Numbered from the stretch's first letter, positions 1-6,654 are shown. The stretch: DNA of 11,033 bases from JAZQNC01 sp045536155 (GCA_045536155.1 JAZSMZ010000030.1:1-11033), one strand, 5' to 3'. Made by a program: numbers and translations. The notes: a model not told the origin generated them from the sequence alone.

Positions 1-749
1 GCCTCGGACACCTCCAAAAGCGGGTCGGCGGTCAGCGATACCCGGATGGTGTCGCCGATACCGTCGCAGAGCAGCGAGCCGATTCCGACGGCCGAGCGCA
101 TCATGCCGATCTTCGGCGTGCCTGCCTCGGTGACTCCGATGTGGATCGGATGGTCGGTCAGCGCGGCGATGGCGCGGTTTGCGGCAATCATAAATGACGG
201 CGACGACGATTTTATCGCGATGCATATATCGTTAAAATCAAATTTTTGCAGCAGTTTAACGTGAGTCATGGCGCTTTCGGCGAGCGCTTCGGGAGTGGGC
301 GAGCCGTATTTTGCCAGCACCTCTTTATTGAGCGAGCCGCTGTTGACGCCCACTCTTATTGGTATGCCGCGGTTGGCGCAAGCGTTTGCAACGGCGCGGA
401 CTCTCTCGTTTGAGCCGATATTGCCCGGATTTATGCGGATCTTGTCGGCTCCGCATTCAACGCACTCGAGCGCGATCTTATAGTCGAAATGGATATCGGC
501 CACGAGGGGAATTTGCACTCCTGCCTCTTTTAAGCGATATATCGTTTTTGCCGCCTCGATTTTGGGCACAGCCAAGCGCACGATGTCGCATCCCGCCCTT
601 TCAAGGGCGGTCACCTGAGACAAGGTCGCCTCAAAATCGAGCGTGTCGGTATTGGTCATCGACTGCACCGATACGGGCGCATCTCCGCCGATCTTTACGC
701 GACCAACGGTGATCTGTTTAGTTTTACGTCTGATCGAATTGTAATCCAT
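1..749 (-). CDS. ispG: 4-hydroxy-3-methylbut-2-en-1-yl diphosphate synthase IspG (GcpE), 3' end cut by window
   Basis: IspG is the iron-sulfur enzyme of the MEP isoprenoid pathway that reduces ME-cPP to HMBPP. I translated the minus strand from ATG at 749-747 and found an uninterrupted frame of 249 codons to the window edge. The protein begins MDYNSIRRKTKQITVG and shows the family's conserved segments in order: PVSVQSMTNTDT (about residues 25-36), GCDIVRLAVP (about 53-62), VADIHFDY (about 83-90), DKIRINPGNIG (about 102-112), IPIRVGVNSGSL (about 128-139), and HIGVTEAG followed by SAVGIGSLLCDGIGDTIRVSL near the edge. This covers the TIM-barrel domain; the C-terminal [4Fe-4S] domain with its Cys ligands lies outside. 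It starts 5 bp after the rseP stop with only a weak ribosome binding site (GGTTAA), so it is probably translated by coupling within the operon. Two of the pathway's enzymes, dxr and ispG, sit in this cluster. Confidence 0.96.
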   Translation of the reverse strand, partial: MDYNSIRRKTKQITVGRVKIGGDAPVSVQSMTNTDTLDFEATLSQVTALERAGCDIVRLAVPKIEAAKTIYRLKEAGVQIPLVADIHFDYKIALECVECGADKIRINPGNIGSNERVRAVANACANRGIPIRVGVNSGSLNKEVLAKYGSPTPEALAESAMTHVKLLQKFDFNDICIAIKSSSPSFMIAANRAIAALTDHPIHIGVTEAGTPKIGMMRSAVGIGSLLCDGIGDTIRVSLTADPLLEVSE

Positions 750-754
750 ATTTG

Positions 755-1786
755 TTAACCAAATAATTTAAATACGTCCTTGACGGTGATGACGAGCATC
801 AGCGCCATCAGCAAAATAATACCCGCGAAGTGGATGAAGCCCTCCACCTTCTGGCTGAGCGGCTTGCCTCGAACAAGCTCGATGAGCATAAAGAAGATGC
901 GTCCGCCGTCGAGCGCCGGGAAGGGGATGAGGTTGAACACGCCGAGATTCATGGCGATGACTGTGCAGAGCAGTAAAAGCGACGACGAGCCCTCTTTTGC
1001 GGCATCGCCGATCGATTGGGTAACGCCGACGGGACCCGACATCTGCTCGATGCCGTATTTGCCGCTGACGAGGTCAAAAAGCGACTCCCAGACCATCTTT
1101 ATCGAGGCGATCGATTGGTGGAATGATGCATAAATGATGTTGGGAACGGTCTTTTCCATGCGATATACCCTGAAATCCATATCGCCGAAGCCGATGCCCT
1201 CAGCGGTAAAGCCGGGGAAGCGTACGTCGGGAATTACAACCGTGGTGCCGTTTCGCTCGACGGTGAGATCGACTTCGTTAACTCCGCGGCGCATGATCTC
1301 GTACGACAGATCGAGCGAGGTATGAACCGATGCGCCGTCAACCTTTTTGATAACGTCGCCGACAGTAAGTCCGTACGAGCTGCTCGTTGCATCGGGAATA
1401 AACTCGGCAACGGTAGTCGAGCCGATCGCGGGGGCGGAAATCACCATGACGAACATGAGTATGAATCCGATCAGAATGTTCATTACAGAACCTGCGGCGG
1501 TAACTATGATTCGCTGCCAGACGGGCTTTGAGTTGATCGAGTTTTCGGTATAGATGTCATCGTCCTCGCCCACCATCGAAACAAAGCCGCCGATAGGCAG
1601 CAGACGGAGCGAATATACGATGCCCGTCTTTTTCGAGCGGTGTGAGAATATCTTCGGGCCCATGCCGATAGCGAATTCGTTGATGCCCACCTTAAAGATT
1701 CGGGCGGTGACGTAGTGGCCGAACTCGTGAATGAAGATGAGCGCGCCGAAGATCAGAATTGCGTACAGAATACTAATGGTTATCAC
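755..1786 (-). CDS. rseP: RseP/RasP-type site-2 intramembrane metalloprotease
   Basis: This is a zinc-dependent site-2 protease that cuts membrane-embedded substrates such as anti-sigma factors and signal peptide remnants. The 343-residue frame has the zinc motif HEFGH at residues 20-24 in the first membrane helix, a second helix near 95-115, a PDZ domain at about 120-205, and the second catalytic motif LDGG (Asp293) within a C-terminal helix, followed by a last helix at about 320-338. Length and order fit the family. It lies between dxr (28 bp upstream) and ispG (5 bp downstream). The start is uncertain. The only ATG/GTG/TTG in frame before HEFGH is GTG at 1786-1784, but that GTG is inside a near-perfect Shine-Dalgarno GAGGTGAT. 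An ATT at 1777-1775 sits 8 nt after GAGG and would give a 340-residue protein starting right at the hydrophobic helix. An in-frame TAA lies five codons above the GTG, so no earlier start exists. Confidence 0.95.
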   Translation of the reverse strand: MITISILYAILIFGALIFIHEFGHYVTARIFKVGINEFAIGMGPKIFSHRSKKTGIVYSLRLLPIGGFVSMVGEDDDIYTENSINSKPVWQRIIVTAAGSVMNILIGFILMFVMVISAPAIGSTTVAEFIPDATSSSYGLTVGDVIKKVDGASVHTSLDLSYEIMRRGVNEVDLTVERNGTTVVIPDVRFPGFTAEGIGFGDMDFRVYRMEKTVPNIIYASFHQSIASIKMVWESLFDLVSGKYGIEQMSGPVGVTQSIGDAAKEGSSSLLLLCTVIAMNLGVFNLIPFPALDGGRIFFMLIELVRGKPLSQKVEGFIHFAGIILLMALMLVITVKDVFKLFG

Positions 1787-1789
1787 CTC
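1782..1789 (-). promoter_or_regulatory. Strong Shine-Dalgarno for rseP that overlaps the apparent GTG start
   Basis: The minus strand reads GAGGTGAT here, an 8-nt match to the anti-Shine-Dalgarno complement GGAGGTGATC. The annotated-style start GTG (1786-1784) lies within this match and has no other ribosome binding site upstream (the preceding bases are AACCCAC). With this element as the binding site, the start should be about 5-9 nt downstream, where the frame offers ATA (1783) or, with the best spacing, ATT (1777). Confidence 0.6.
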
Positions 1790-1814
1790 GTGGGTTGATT
1801 AGGGTTTAGAGATA

Positions 1815-2975
1815 CTACTTATTTTTGTTTTTTAACGTAAAAATTGCCTCTTTCGCTGTCTCGCGCGCCCATTTGTCGGCTTCGAAGATGTCGTCAAGTG
1901 TGGGGGACTTCTTGTTTTCGGCACTCTTGGTGACACTTTCAACTGCGTCGAAAATATCGGTAAAGCCTATGCGATCGTGCAAAAAGGCATCGACGGCAAT
2001 TTCGTTTGCCGCGTTCATTACCGTGGGGCAAACGCCGCCTTGCCCGAGGGCGTAATACGCGAGGGCGAGAAGAGAGAACGATTCGGTGTCGGGCTTTGCG
2101 AAGGTCAGCTTTGAAAGAGTGGAAAAATCGAGCCGCTTTAACGGCACGTCTGCTCTTTCGGGATAGGACAGCGCATAAGCGACGCAAAGGCGCATATCGG
2201 GCACGCTGAGCTGGGCGATGACCGCGCTGTCGGGAAATTCGACCATCGAATGTATTATGCTCTCGCGGTGGACGACCACCTCGATCTTGTCGGCGGGCAT
2301 ATCAAAAAGTCGGGCGGCCTCAATGACCTCCATGCCCTTGTTCATCAATGTGGCGCAGTCGACGGTGATCTTTTTGCCCATCTTCCACGTCGGGTGGCGA
2401 AGGGCATCGGCGGCGGTGACCTTTTTCAGCTCGTCGCGCTTTTGACCGAAAAACGGTCCGCCCGATGCGGTGAGGATCAGCTTGTCGGCTCTTTTTCCGT
2501 TAAGGCATTGGAAAATTGCGCTGTGCTCCGAGTCGACGGGGATAATTTTGACTCCCTTTTCGGCGGCGCGGGGCATAACGATCTCGCCTGCGGTGACGAT
2601 GGTCTCCTTGTTTGACAGCGCGACGTCTTTTTTGGCATCGATCGCCGCCAAAGTAGGCGAAAGTCCGGCAAAGCCGGACAGCGAATTGAATACCATATCA
2701 CAGCCGTCGAGCGAGGCAAGCTCGCTTGAAGCGTTATCGCCCGCGATTATCTTTACCGATGTGTCACCAACGCGCACTTTCAGCTCGCGCGCGGCCTTTT
2801 CGTCGGATACGGCACAATATACGGGATCAAAACGGCGGATCTGCTCCTCGAGAGTATTGACAGAGCTGTTTGCCGAGATGCCGAACACTCGCGTGCCCGT
2901 CATTGATACTACGTCGAGTGTCTGAGTTCCGACCGAGCCGGTAGAGCCGAGTACGGTAATTGTTTTATCTATCAA
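1815..2975 (-). CDS. dxr: 1-deoxy-D-xylulose 5-phosphate reductoisomerase
   Basis: Dxr (IspC) makes MEP from DXP using NADPH and a divalent metal, the first committed step of the MEP pathway. The 386-residue protein has the NADPH-binding loop GSTGSVGTQTL at residues 10-20, ALSNKET at 119-125, the metal-binding PVDSEH (Asp148, Glu150), the active-site loop TASGGPF near 169-175, HPTWKMGKKITVD near 194-206, and MNKGMEVIEA at 211-220 with the third metal ligand Glu216. The C-terminal helical domain is complete. Start: the frame begins with TTG at 2975-2973, and AGGAAC lies about 8 nt upstream (TATAGGAACGAATAAAATTG on the minus strand); no ATG precedes the Rossmann strand. The gene is 39 bp downstream of cdsA (counting to its final stop, 33 bp) and 28 bp upstream of rseP. 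Nothing in the sequence looks damaged. Confidence 0.98.
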   Translation of the reverse strand: MIDKTITVLGSTGSVGTQTLDVVSMTGTRVFGISANSSVNTLEEQIRRFDPVYCAVSDEKAARELKVRVGDTSVKIIAGDNASSELASLDGCDMVFNSLSGFAGLSPTLAAIDAKKDVALSNKETIVTAGEIVMPRAAEKGVKIIPVDSEHSAIFQCLNGKRADKLILTASGGPFFGQKRDELKKVTAADALRHPTWKMGKKITVDCATLMNKGMEVIEAARLFDMPADKIEVVVHRESIIHSMVEFPDSAVIAQLSVPDMRLCVAYALSYPERADVPLKRLDFSTLSKLTFAKPDTESFSLLALAYYALGQGGVCPTVMNAANEIAVDAFLHDRIGFTDIFDAVESVTKSAENKKSPTLDDIFEADKWARETAKEAIFTLKNKNK

Positions 2976-3008
2976 TTTTATTCGTTCCTATACAAATATT
3001 TTACTCAA

Positions 3009-3848
3009 TCAGCCAAAAAGGTGAAAGAAATCGGATATCGAGAAAAGGATATATAAAATGGGGGCGGTCACGATGATCGAATCGAAGCGGTCGAGCACTC
3101 CGCCGTGACCGGGGAACACTTTTCCGTAGTCCTTGATGTTATAGTGGCGTTTGATGAGGGATGCGATAAGGTCGCCGCACTGTGAAATGATGCAAAGAAT
3201 TATTCCTACAATGACGAGCGGAATGATGCGTGCGCTGACGTCGGCGAGAAGATAGTGTCCGACGAGAGAACCGTAGCCAACGATGGCCGCTGTTCCGAAA
3301 ATTATTCCGCCGATAGCTCCTTCGACCGTCTTTTTGGGTGAAACATCGGGGATCAGCTTATGTTTGCCGATCGCCATGCCTGTAAAATAGGCAAAGGAAT
3401 CGCACATCCATGGTGTGAGGAAGGCGAGAATGAAGAGATACTGTCCGTTGGGCATATCGCGTAAAAGGACTATCGAGGAAAAACCGAAGCTGATGTATAC
3501 CGTGGTCATCGCGCCGAGCGCGGCGGTCGTTACGTCAAACTTGCCGCGTGAAAATACCGCGGCTGTCAGCGTATACAAAAGGAATATGAAATAAACTATA
3601 AAAGCAACCGCGAGATAGTTGCCGTCGTTGGGCAAAAGGCGTGTCAACAGCACGGCGGCGGTCGAAACCAGCATCGCAGGTATGGTGATATACAGCTTTT
3701 TTAATATGCCGATGCAGTTGAACATCTCTCCGATGGCGACAGCGGATAAAACTCCCGAAAAGATGAGGAGCATGAAGGTGTCGGAGAAGATTATAAATGG
3801 CATCAGCACGCAAAGTGCGATAATGGCGGTAATAATACGCAGCTTCAT
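3009..3848 (-). CDS. cdsA: Phosphatidate cytidylyltransferase (CDP-diglyceride synthase) CdsA
   Basis: CdsA is an integral membrane enzyme that turns phosphatidic acid and CTP into CDP-diacylglycerol, the branch point for phospholipids. The protein is rich in hydrophobic segments (about seven to eight predicted helices by eye) and ends with the family signature: SLIKRHYNIKDYGKVFPGHGG followed by VLDRFDS, in which the Lys-Arg, Lys-Asp, HGG and DRxD residues are all present. I chose ATG at 3848-3846 because the resulting start MKLRIITAIIAL matches the usual family N-terminus; it gives 279 residues. The frame is open to a TTG at 3887 that would add MRFYKTSGAPILK, and neither start has a strong ribosome binding site. 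It follows uppS, as in many Bacillota, but is separated from it by an unusual 535-bp gap, so it may need its own promoter, which I could not identify. Confidence 0.95.
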   Translation of the reverse strand: MKLRIITAIIALCVLMPFIIFSDTFMLLIFSGVLSAVAIGEMFNCIGILKKLYITIPAMLVSTAAVLLTRLLPNDGNYLAVAFIVYFIFLLYTLTAAVFSRGKFDVTTAALGAMTTVYISFGFSSIVLLRDMPNGQYLFILAFLTPWMCDSFAYFTGMAIGKHKLIPDVSPKKTVEGAIGGIIFGTAAIVGYGSLVGHYLLADVSARIIPLVIVGIILCIISQCGDLIASLIKRHYNIKDYGKVFPGHGGVLDRFDSIIVTAPILYILFSISDFFHLFG

Positions 3849-4016
3849 TTTAAGTATCGGTGCGCCGGACGTTTTGTAAAAACGCAAAAGACCGCGCAGG
3901 TCCTTTCATATGGTGGTTATGTGATTTTTTCTTTTTGAAATGGTTTTTTGGTATTTTATTGCGATATTGCTGAGAGAAATGCAGAGAATCTCGATGTGAT
4001 ACGGGAGGAAATAGGA

Positions 4017-4037
4017 AGAAAAACCTGCGGTTTTTCT
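4017..4037. terminator. Candidate bidirectional terminator-like hairpin
   Basis: A perfect 9-bp stem AGAAAAACC / GGTTTTTCT around the 3-nt loop TGC. The A/T arms place runs of U at the 3' side of the stem in both reading directions, which resembles a short intrinsic terminator, but there is no long U tract after the stem. On the minus strand it lies about 350 nt after uppS and 170 nt before cdsA. Confidence 0.35.
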
Positions 4038-4067
4038 GATTTAATTGTGCTCCCCGGCGCACGGCCT

Positions 4068-4217
4068 CTTACTTTCTCTTTCTTCAAAGAGAAAGTAAGA
4101 AAGAGAACGAAGTCAAGGGCACCGGCCCTTGACCAACCCCGTCGGGGGATGTGTGCGAGGTGCCGTGCAAGCACGCCCCCTTTTGCACACAACTCCCCCG
4201 AAGCCCCCTTCGGGGTG
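4068..4217. repeat. Cluster of perfect hairpins, likely a dispersed non-coding repeat element
   Basis: Five inverted repeats occur one after another. (1) 4068-4099: 14-bp perfect stem CTTACTTTCTCTTT / AAAGAGAAAGTAAG with loop CTTC. (2) 4112-4133: 9-bp stem GTCAAGGGC / GCCCTTGAC with loop ACCG. (3) 4137-4147: CCCC-GTC-GGGG. (4) 4151-4190: outer GTGTGC / GCACAC stem enclosing GTGC-AA-GCAC. (5) 4196-4214: 8-bp stem CCCCGAAG / CTTCGGGG with loop CCCC. The block is much richer in GC than its flanks and sits in a gap inside a conserved operon, as expected for an inserted repeat family or a structured RNA. I cannot show other genomic copies from this window alone. Confidence 0.6.
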
Positions 4218-4303
4218 CAAGAGATGTTTGCGTTTAAAAAAGCAATATCCCGCTATAAAGAAACAGTAGATTTAAAAAATAACATTTCTTTTAACAAAAC
4301 AGG

Positions 4304-4323
4304 TTTTGCTGCGCAAAAGCAGC
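4304..4323. repeat. Small alternative-pairing hairpin next to the CGAATATCCC motif
   Basis: TTTTGC-TGC-GCAAAA (4304-4318) and GCTGC-GCAAAA-GCAGC (4308-4323) are overlapping, mutually exclusive stems. They are followed directly by GAATATCCCAC. The arrangement resembles that at 8306-8338, where a hairpin precedes the same motif. Confidence 0.4.
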
Positions 4324-4383
4324 GAATATCCCACTGCCCCTATATACATCTTCGCGTGTCCGTATATTAATTACAGATGACAA

Positions 4384-5127
4384 TTATCCGTTCACGCCCT
4401 CCGCAGGAGCAGAGCCGTAGCGGCGCTGACGAGAGTAAAAATCCTCGATCGCATCGTCGATGGCTTTTTCGTCGAGATCGGGCCAGAGAATGTCGGTGAA
4501 GTAAAACTCCGAATAGGCGCAGTCCCAAAGCAGGAAGTTGGAAACGCGCACGTCGCCGCCGGTGCGCACGATAAGATCGGGCGGGGTGGGCAGAGTGGTG
4601 AGCGCGTTCGTCAGCATCTCTTCGGTGATGCACTTTTCGCCGCTTGCGATAAGGCGGTTGACCGCGCCGAGAATATCGGCACGTCCGCCGTAGTTTATGC
4701 ACATATTGAGTATGTGCATCGACGAGTAGCACTCGCTTTCCTTTTCAACGCGGTCCATCATTTCGGATATGTCGTCGGGCAGAGCCGAGCGGTCGCCGGG
4801 GAAGCGGAATGCTATTTTGTTTTTGTGAGCATCCTCGAGTGCCTCGATAAGATAGCGGCGCAAAAGCTCCATAAGAGCTCCCACCTCGCGCTCGGGGCGC
4901 TTTGTAAGATTTTCGGTAGAAAGAACGTAGACGGTTACCGCCTTGATGCCGATATCACGGCAGTAGGTGGACACTCGCCTGAACGTTTCAGCCCCCGCGC
5001 GGTGGCCGAACTCACGGAGAAGACCCCGCTTTTTCGCCCAACGTCCGTTTCCGTCCATTATAAAGGCGACATGCGAGAGTCTTTCGTCCACCGTGCGGCG
5101 GGGAGTATGATTCTTTTCGTTTGACAT
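4384..5127 (-). CDS. uppS: Isoprenyl transferase / undecaprenyl diphosphate synthase UppS
   Basis: This cytosolic cis-prenyltransferase extends farnesyl diphosphate with isopentenyl diphosphate to make the C55 lipid carrier for peptidoglycan and other wall polymers. The 247-residue protein has HVAFIMDGNGRWAKKRG at 19-35, in which Asp25 matches the catalytic Asp26 of the E. coli enzyme; FGHRAGAE at 40-47; VLSTEN at 68-73; NYGGRADI at 145-152; and the substrate-binding region RTGGDVRVSNFLLW at 188-201, followed by AYSEFYFTDILWPD. In that last region the usual Glu of RTxGE is Asp192, a conservative change. ATG at 5127-5125 lies 2 bp after the final frr stop; the nearest Shine-Dalgarno-like run (AAAGGAA) is about 19 nt upstream, so translation is probably coupled to frr. 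Its substrates come from the dxr/ispG pathway encoded downstream. Confidence 0.97.
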   Translation of the reverse strand: MSNEKNHTPRRTVDERLSHVAFIMDGNGRWAKKRGLLREFGHRAGAETFRRVSTYCRDIGIKAVTVYVLSTENLTKRPEREVGALMELLRRYLIEALEDAHKNKIAFRFPGDRSALPDDISEMMDRVEKESECYSSMHILNMCINYGGRADILGAVNRLIASGEKCITEEMLTNALTTLPTPPDLIVRTGGDVRVSNFLLWDCAYSEFYFTDILWPDLDEKAIDDAIEDFYSRQRRYGSAPAEGVNG

Positions 5128-5129
5128 CG

Positions 5130-5682
5130 TCAGATAGTCATTATTTCCTTTACTTTTGCTTCGGTGATCTTGTCAAGCTCTTTGATGTACTTGTCGGTAA
5201 GATCCTGAACAGCCTTTTCGGAGGATTTCTGCTCGTCCTCGGTCATTTCGCTCTTCTTCTTCATTGCCTCACATATCGTTTGCTTCGCGGCGGATATTGC
5301 GGAGAGCAACTTTAACGTCCTCGCCCATCTTTTCGATCTGCTTTGTCAGATCGCGGCGGCGGTCTTCGGTGAGAGCGGGGAATACGAGGCGGATAACCTT
5401 ACCGTCGCTCTGGGGGGGCATGCCGAGATCGGATGAGTTGATAGCCTTTTCAATAGCCTTGCAATCGGATGCCTTGAAGGGCTGGATAGCGATGGTGCGT
5501 GCATCGGCAACGCGAACGGTTGCAATCTGGTTGATGGGAGTGGGTGCGCCGTAGTATTCAACGAGAACCTTGTCAAGTACGGAGGGGTTTGCGCGTCCTG
5601 CGCGGATGGTGCCAAGCTCCTTTTCATAAACGGAGAGCGACTTTTTCATTTTTTCTTCGAAATTCTTGGTATCGAGTTTCAT
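5130..5682 (-). CDS. frr: Ribosome recycling factor, reading frame broken near the C-terminus
   Basis: RRF works with EF-G to split post-termination ribosomes. The first frame runs from ATG at 5682-5680 to TGA at 5271-5269 (137 residues), with IRAGRANPSVLDKVLVEYYG near 26-45, SDLGMPPQSDG near 85-94, LTEDRRRDL near 106-114 and ALRNIRREANDM at the end. The rest of the protein continues in another frame: from ATG 5264-5262, MKKKSEMTEDEQ... through DLTDKYIKELDKITEAKVKEI to TGA 5132-5130. Both halves match RRF closely. Adding two bases (a TG, making ATATGTGTGAG) restores a 184-residue protein with the exact spacing between REAND and TED seen in E. coli and B. subtilis RRF. The break falls in the long third helix of domain I. 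A sequencing or assembly indel in a TG dinucleotide run is the simplest reading, because frr is normally essential; see findings. AAAGG lies about 13 nt before the start. Confidence 0.92.
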
Positions 5683-5742
5683 CTTTTTTAACTGCCTTTC
5701 ATTTAAGATTTATTTGTTGGGTAGTTGTTCTTTTGTTTGATA

Positions 5743-6465
5743 TCAGCCGCGGACGATGGTACCGATCTTTTCGCCCGAAATGGCGCGTACGATGTTGTCG
5801 GGGTTGTCAAGTCCGAAGACGAGAAGCGGAATGTGGTTGTCCTTTGCAAAGGTTGCGGCGGTCGAGTCGATAACTCCGAGCTCGTTTTGGATGATGTATT
5901 TGTAATCGCATTCCTCAAGCTTTACCGCATTGGGATTCTTTTTCGGGTCCGCGGTGTATATGCCGTCAATGTTTTTGGCAAGCATAACGATGTCGGCATT
6001 GATCTCGGCGGCACGCATAACTGCGGCGGTGTCGGTCGAGAAGAAGGGGTTTCCTATGCCGCAGCCGAATATGACTACGCGTCCGAGATCCAGGTGATGA
6101 TCTGCCTTGTTGCGGATGTAGGGCTCGGCGAACTGCTTCATTTCGATAGCGGTCATAACGCGCGTTTCAAGTCCGAGCTTTTCGAGCGGATCCTGGAAAG
6201 CGAGAGCGTTTATTGTGGTTGCGAGCATTCCCATGTGGTCGGCGCGGGTGCGGTCCATGCTTTCACCCTGTCTGCCTCTCCAGATATTGCCTGCGCCTAC
6301 TACGATGCTCATCTGAACGCCCATGTCGCAGCATTTTTTGATGTCATCGCAGATTATGCGGATAATGTCGAAGTCGAGAATGGATTTGTCTTTACCGGCA
6401 ATTGCCTCGCCGGACAGCTTGAGAAGTACACGCTTGTACGCCGGTGCGGTGGTTTTTTCGGTCAT
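5743..6465 (-). CDS. pyrH: Uridylate (UMP) kinase PyrH
   Basis: PyrH is the hexameric bacterial UMP kinase of the amino-acid kinase fold; it makes UDP from UMP and ATP. The 240-residue protein shows RVLLKLSGEA at 12-21, the nucleotide-loop VVGAGNIWRG near 55-64, MDRTRADHMGMLAT near 70-83, AEPYIRNKADHHLDLGRVVIFG near 113-134, GIGNPFFSTDTAA near 136-148, and KNIDGIYTADPKKNP near 165-179. Length matches the family. It has the best ribosome binding site in the cluster: AAAGGAG with 8 nt before ATG 6465-6463. It is the first gene of the minus-strand cluster here, directly downstream of a clear promoter. The rpsB-tsf pair that often precedes pyrH is absent; the upstream DNA is divergent. frr follows after 60 bp. 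Confidence 0.98.
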   Translation of the reverse strand: MTEKTTAPAYKRVLLKLSGEAIAGKDKSILDFDIIRIICDDIKKCCDMGVQMSIVVGAGNIWRGRQGESMDRTRADHMGMLATTINALAFQDPLEKLGLETRVMTAIEMKQFAEPYIRNKADHHLDLGRVVIFGCGIGNPFFSTDTAAVMRAAEINADIVMLAKNIDGIYTADPKKNPNAVKLEECDYKYIIQNELGVIDSTAATFAKDNHIPLLVFGLDNPDNIVRAISGEKIGTIVRG

Positions 6466-6505
6466 TGTCAGCGCTCCTTTATTATATTTATTCTTATTCT
6501 ATAAT

Positions 6506-6534
6506 ATTGTACCTTAAAAGTGTGATTTTGTAAA
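6506..6534 (-). promoter_or_regulatory. Sigma-A type promoter for the pyrH cluster
   Basis: On the minus strand TTTACA (6534-6529) and TACAAT (6511-6506) are separated by exactly 17 bp; each hexamer matches the consensus at five of six positions. Transcription should begin near 6499, leaving a 5' leader of about 35 nt before the pyrH ATG. No leader hairpin or riboswitch is evident. Confidence 0.7.
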
Positions 6535-6602
6535 TACGTAAAGTGTAAATTGAATAATAAATTTTTGAGTATCTTTATAGTATATTGTTCATTTTATTAC
6601 TA

Positions 6603-6632
6603 TTGACTAACTGCGACAGTAAGTGTTATAAT
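6603..6632 (+). promoter_or_regulatory. Sigma-A type promoter for the plus-strand genes
   Basis: TTGACT (6603-6608) and a perfect TATAAT (6627-6632) are separated by 18 bp. Start of transcription would be near 6639-6641, about 58 nt before the GTG at 6698. This promoter and the pyrH promoter point away from each other across about 70 bp of AT-rich sequence, so a regulator bound here could affect both. Confidence 0.7.
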
Positions 6633-6654
6633 AAAGTGGGGTAGTATGATGATA

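Larger units (their letters stand above)
3849..4383. other. Long non-coding gap between uppS and cdsA
   Basis: This stretch of about 535 bp contains no gene I can support, although it interrupts a cluster that is otherwise packed within 0-60 bp. It has three parts: AT-rich sequence at about 3905-4017; a GC-rich block of hairpins at about 4037-4217; and AT-rich sequence at about 4218-4380 with two copies of a short CGAATATCCC-type motif. On the minus strand, an imperfect hairpin AAAGGACC-TGCGC-GGTCTTTT (plus-strand positions about 3886-3908) precedes cdsA and could act as a weak terminator or attenuator. Frames that stay open here are low-complexity or proline/arginine-rich and follow the hairpins, so I do not call them genes. 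Confidence 0.7.

Noticed and set aside
3849..3887. TTG start for cdsA giving 13 extra residues
   Set aside because: The added MRFYKTSGAPILK is not like CdsA N-termini, and the TTG sits in an imperfect hairpin; ATG 3848 gives the usual MKxRxIT start. Not excluded.
3850..4062. 70-codon minus-strand open frame just before cdsA, with a possible short leader peptide at its end
   Set aside because: Low-complexity start (Arg, Phe, Lys, His runs), no conserved segment and no clear ribosome binding site; it overlaps the region of the alternative cdsA start.
4068..4217. CRISPR array or tRNA/rRNA gene in the hairpin block
   Set aside because: The inverted repeats all differ from each other and there are no regular spacers; no cloverleaf with TTCGA-type arm or rRNA-like sequence is present.
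3948..4370. 140-codon plus-strand open frame in the uppS-cdsA gap
   Set aside because: It runs through all the hairpins, so its composition (Arg/Pro/Lys-rich) simply reflects the repeat; it has no ribosome binding site at a sensible distance and no recognisable domain.
5269..5280. prfB-like programmed +1 frameshift in frr
   Set aside because: The stop is UGA and +1 would restore the frame, but AUG is a poor slip codon, no upstream Shine-Dalgarno is placed as in prfB, and the +1 product would lack one residue in a structural helix. A 2-nt indel fits better.
5725..6504. 259-codon antisense open frame over pyrH
   Set aside because: pyrH on the minus strand is unambiguous with a strong ribosome binding site and promoter; the antisense frame is a compositional shadow.
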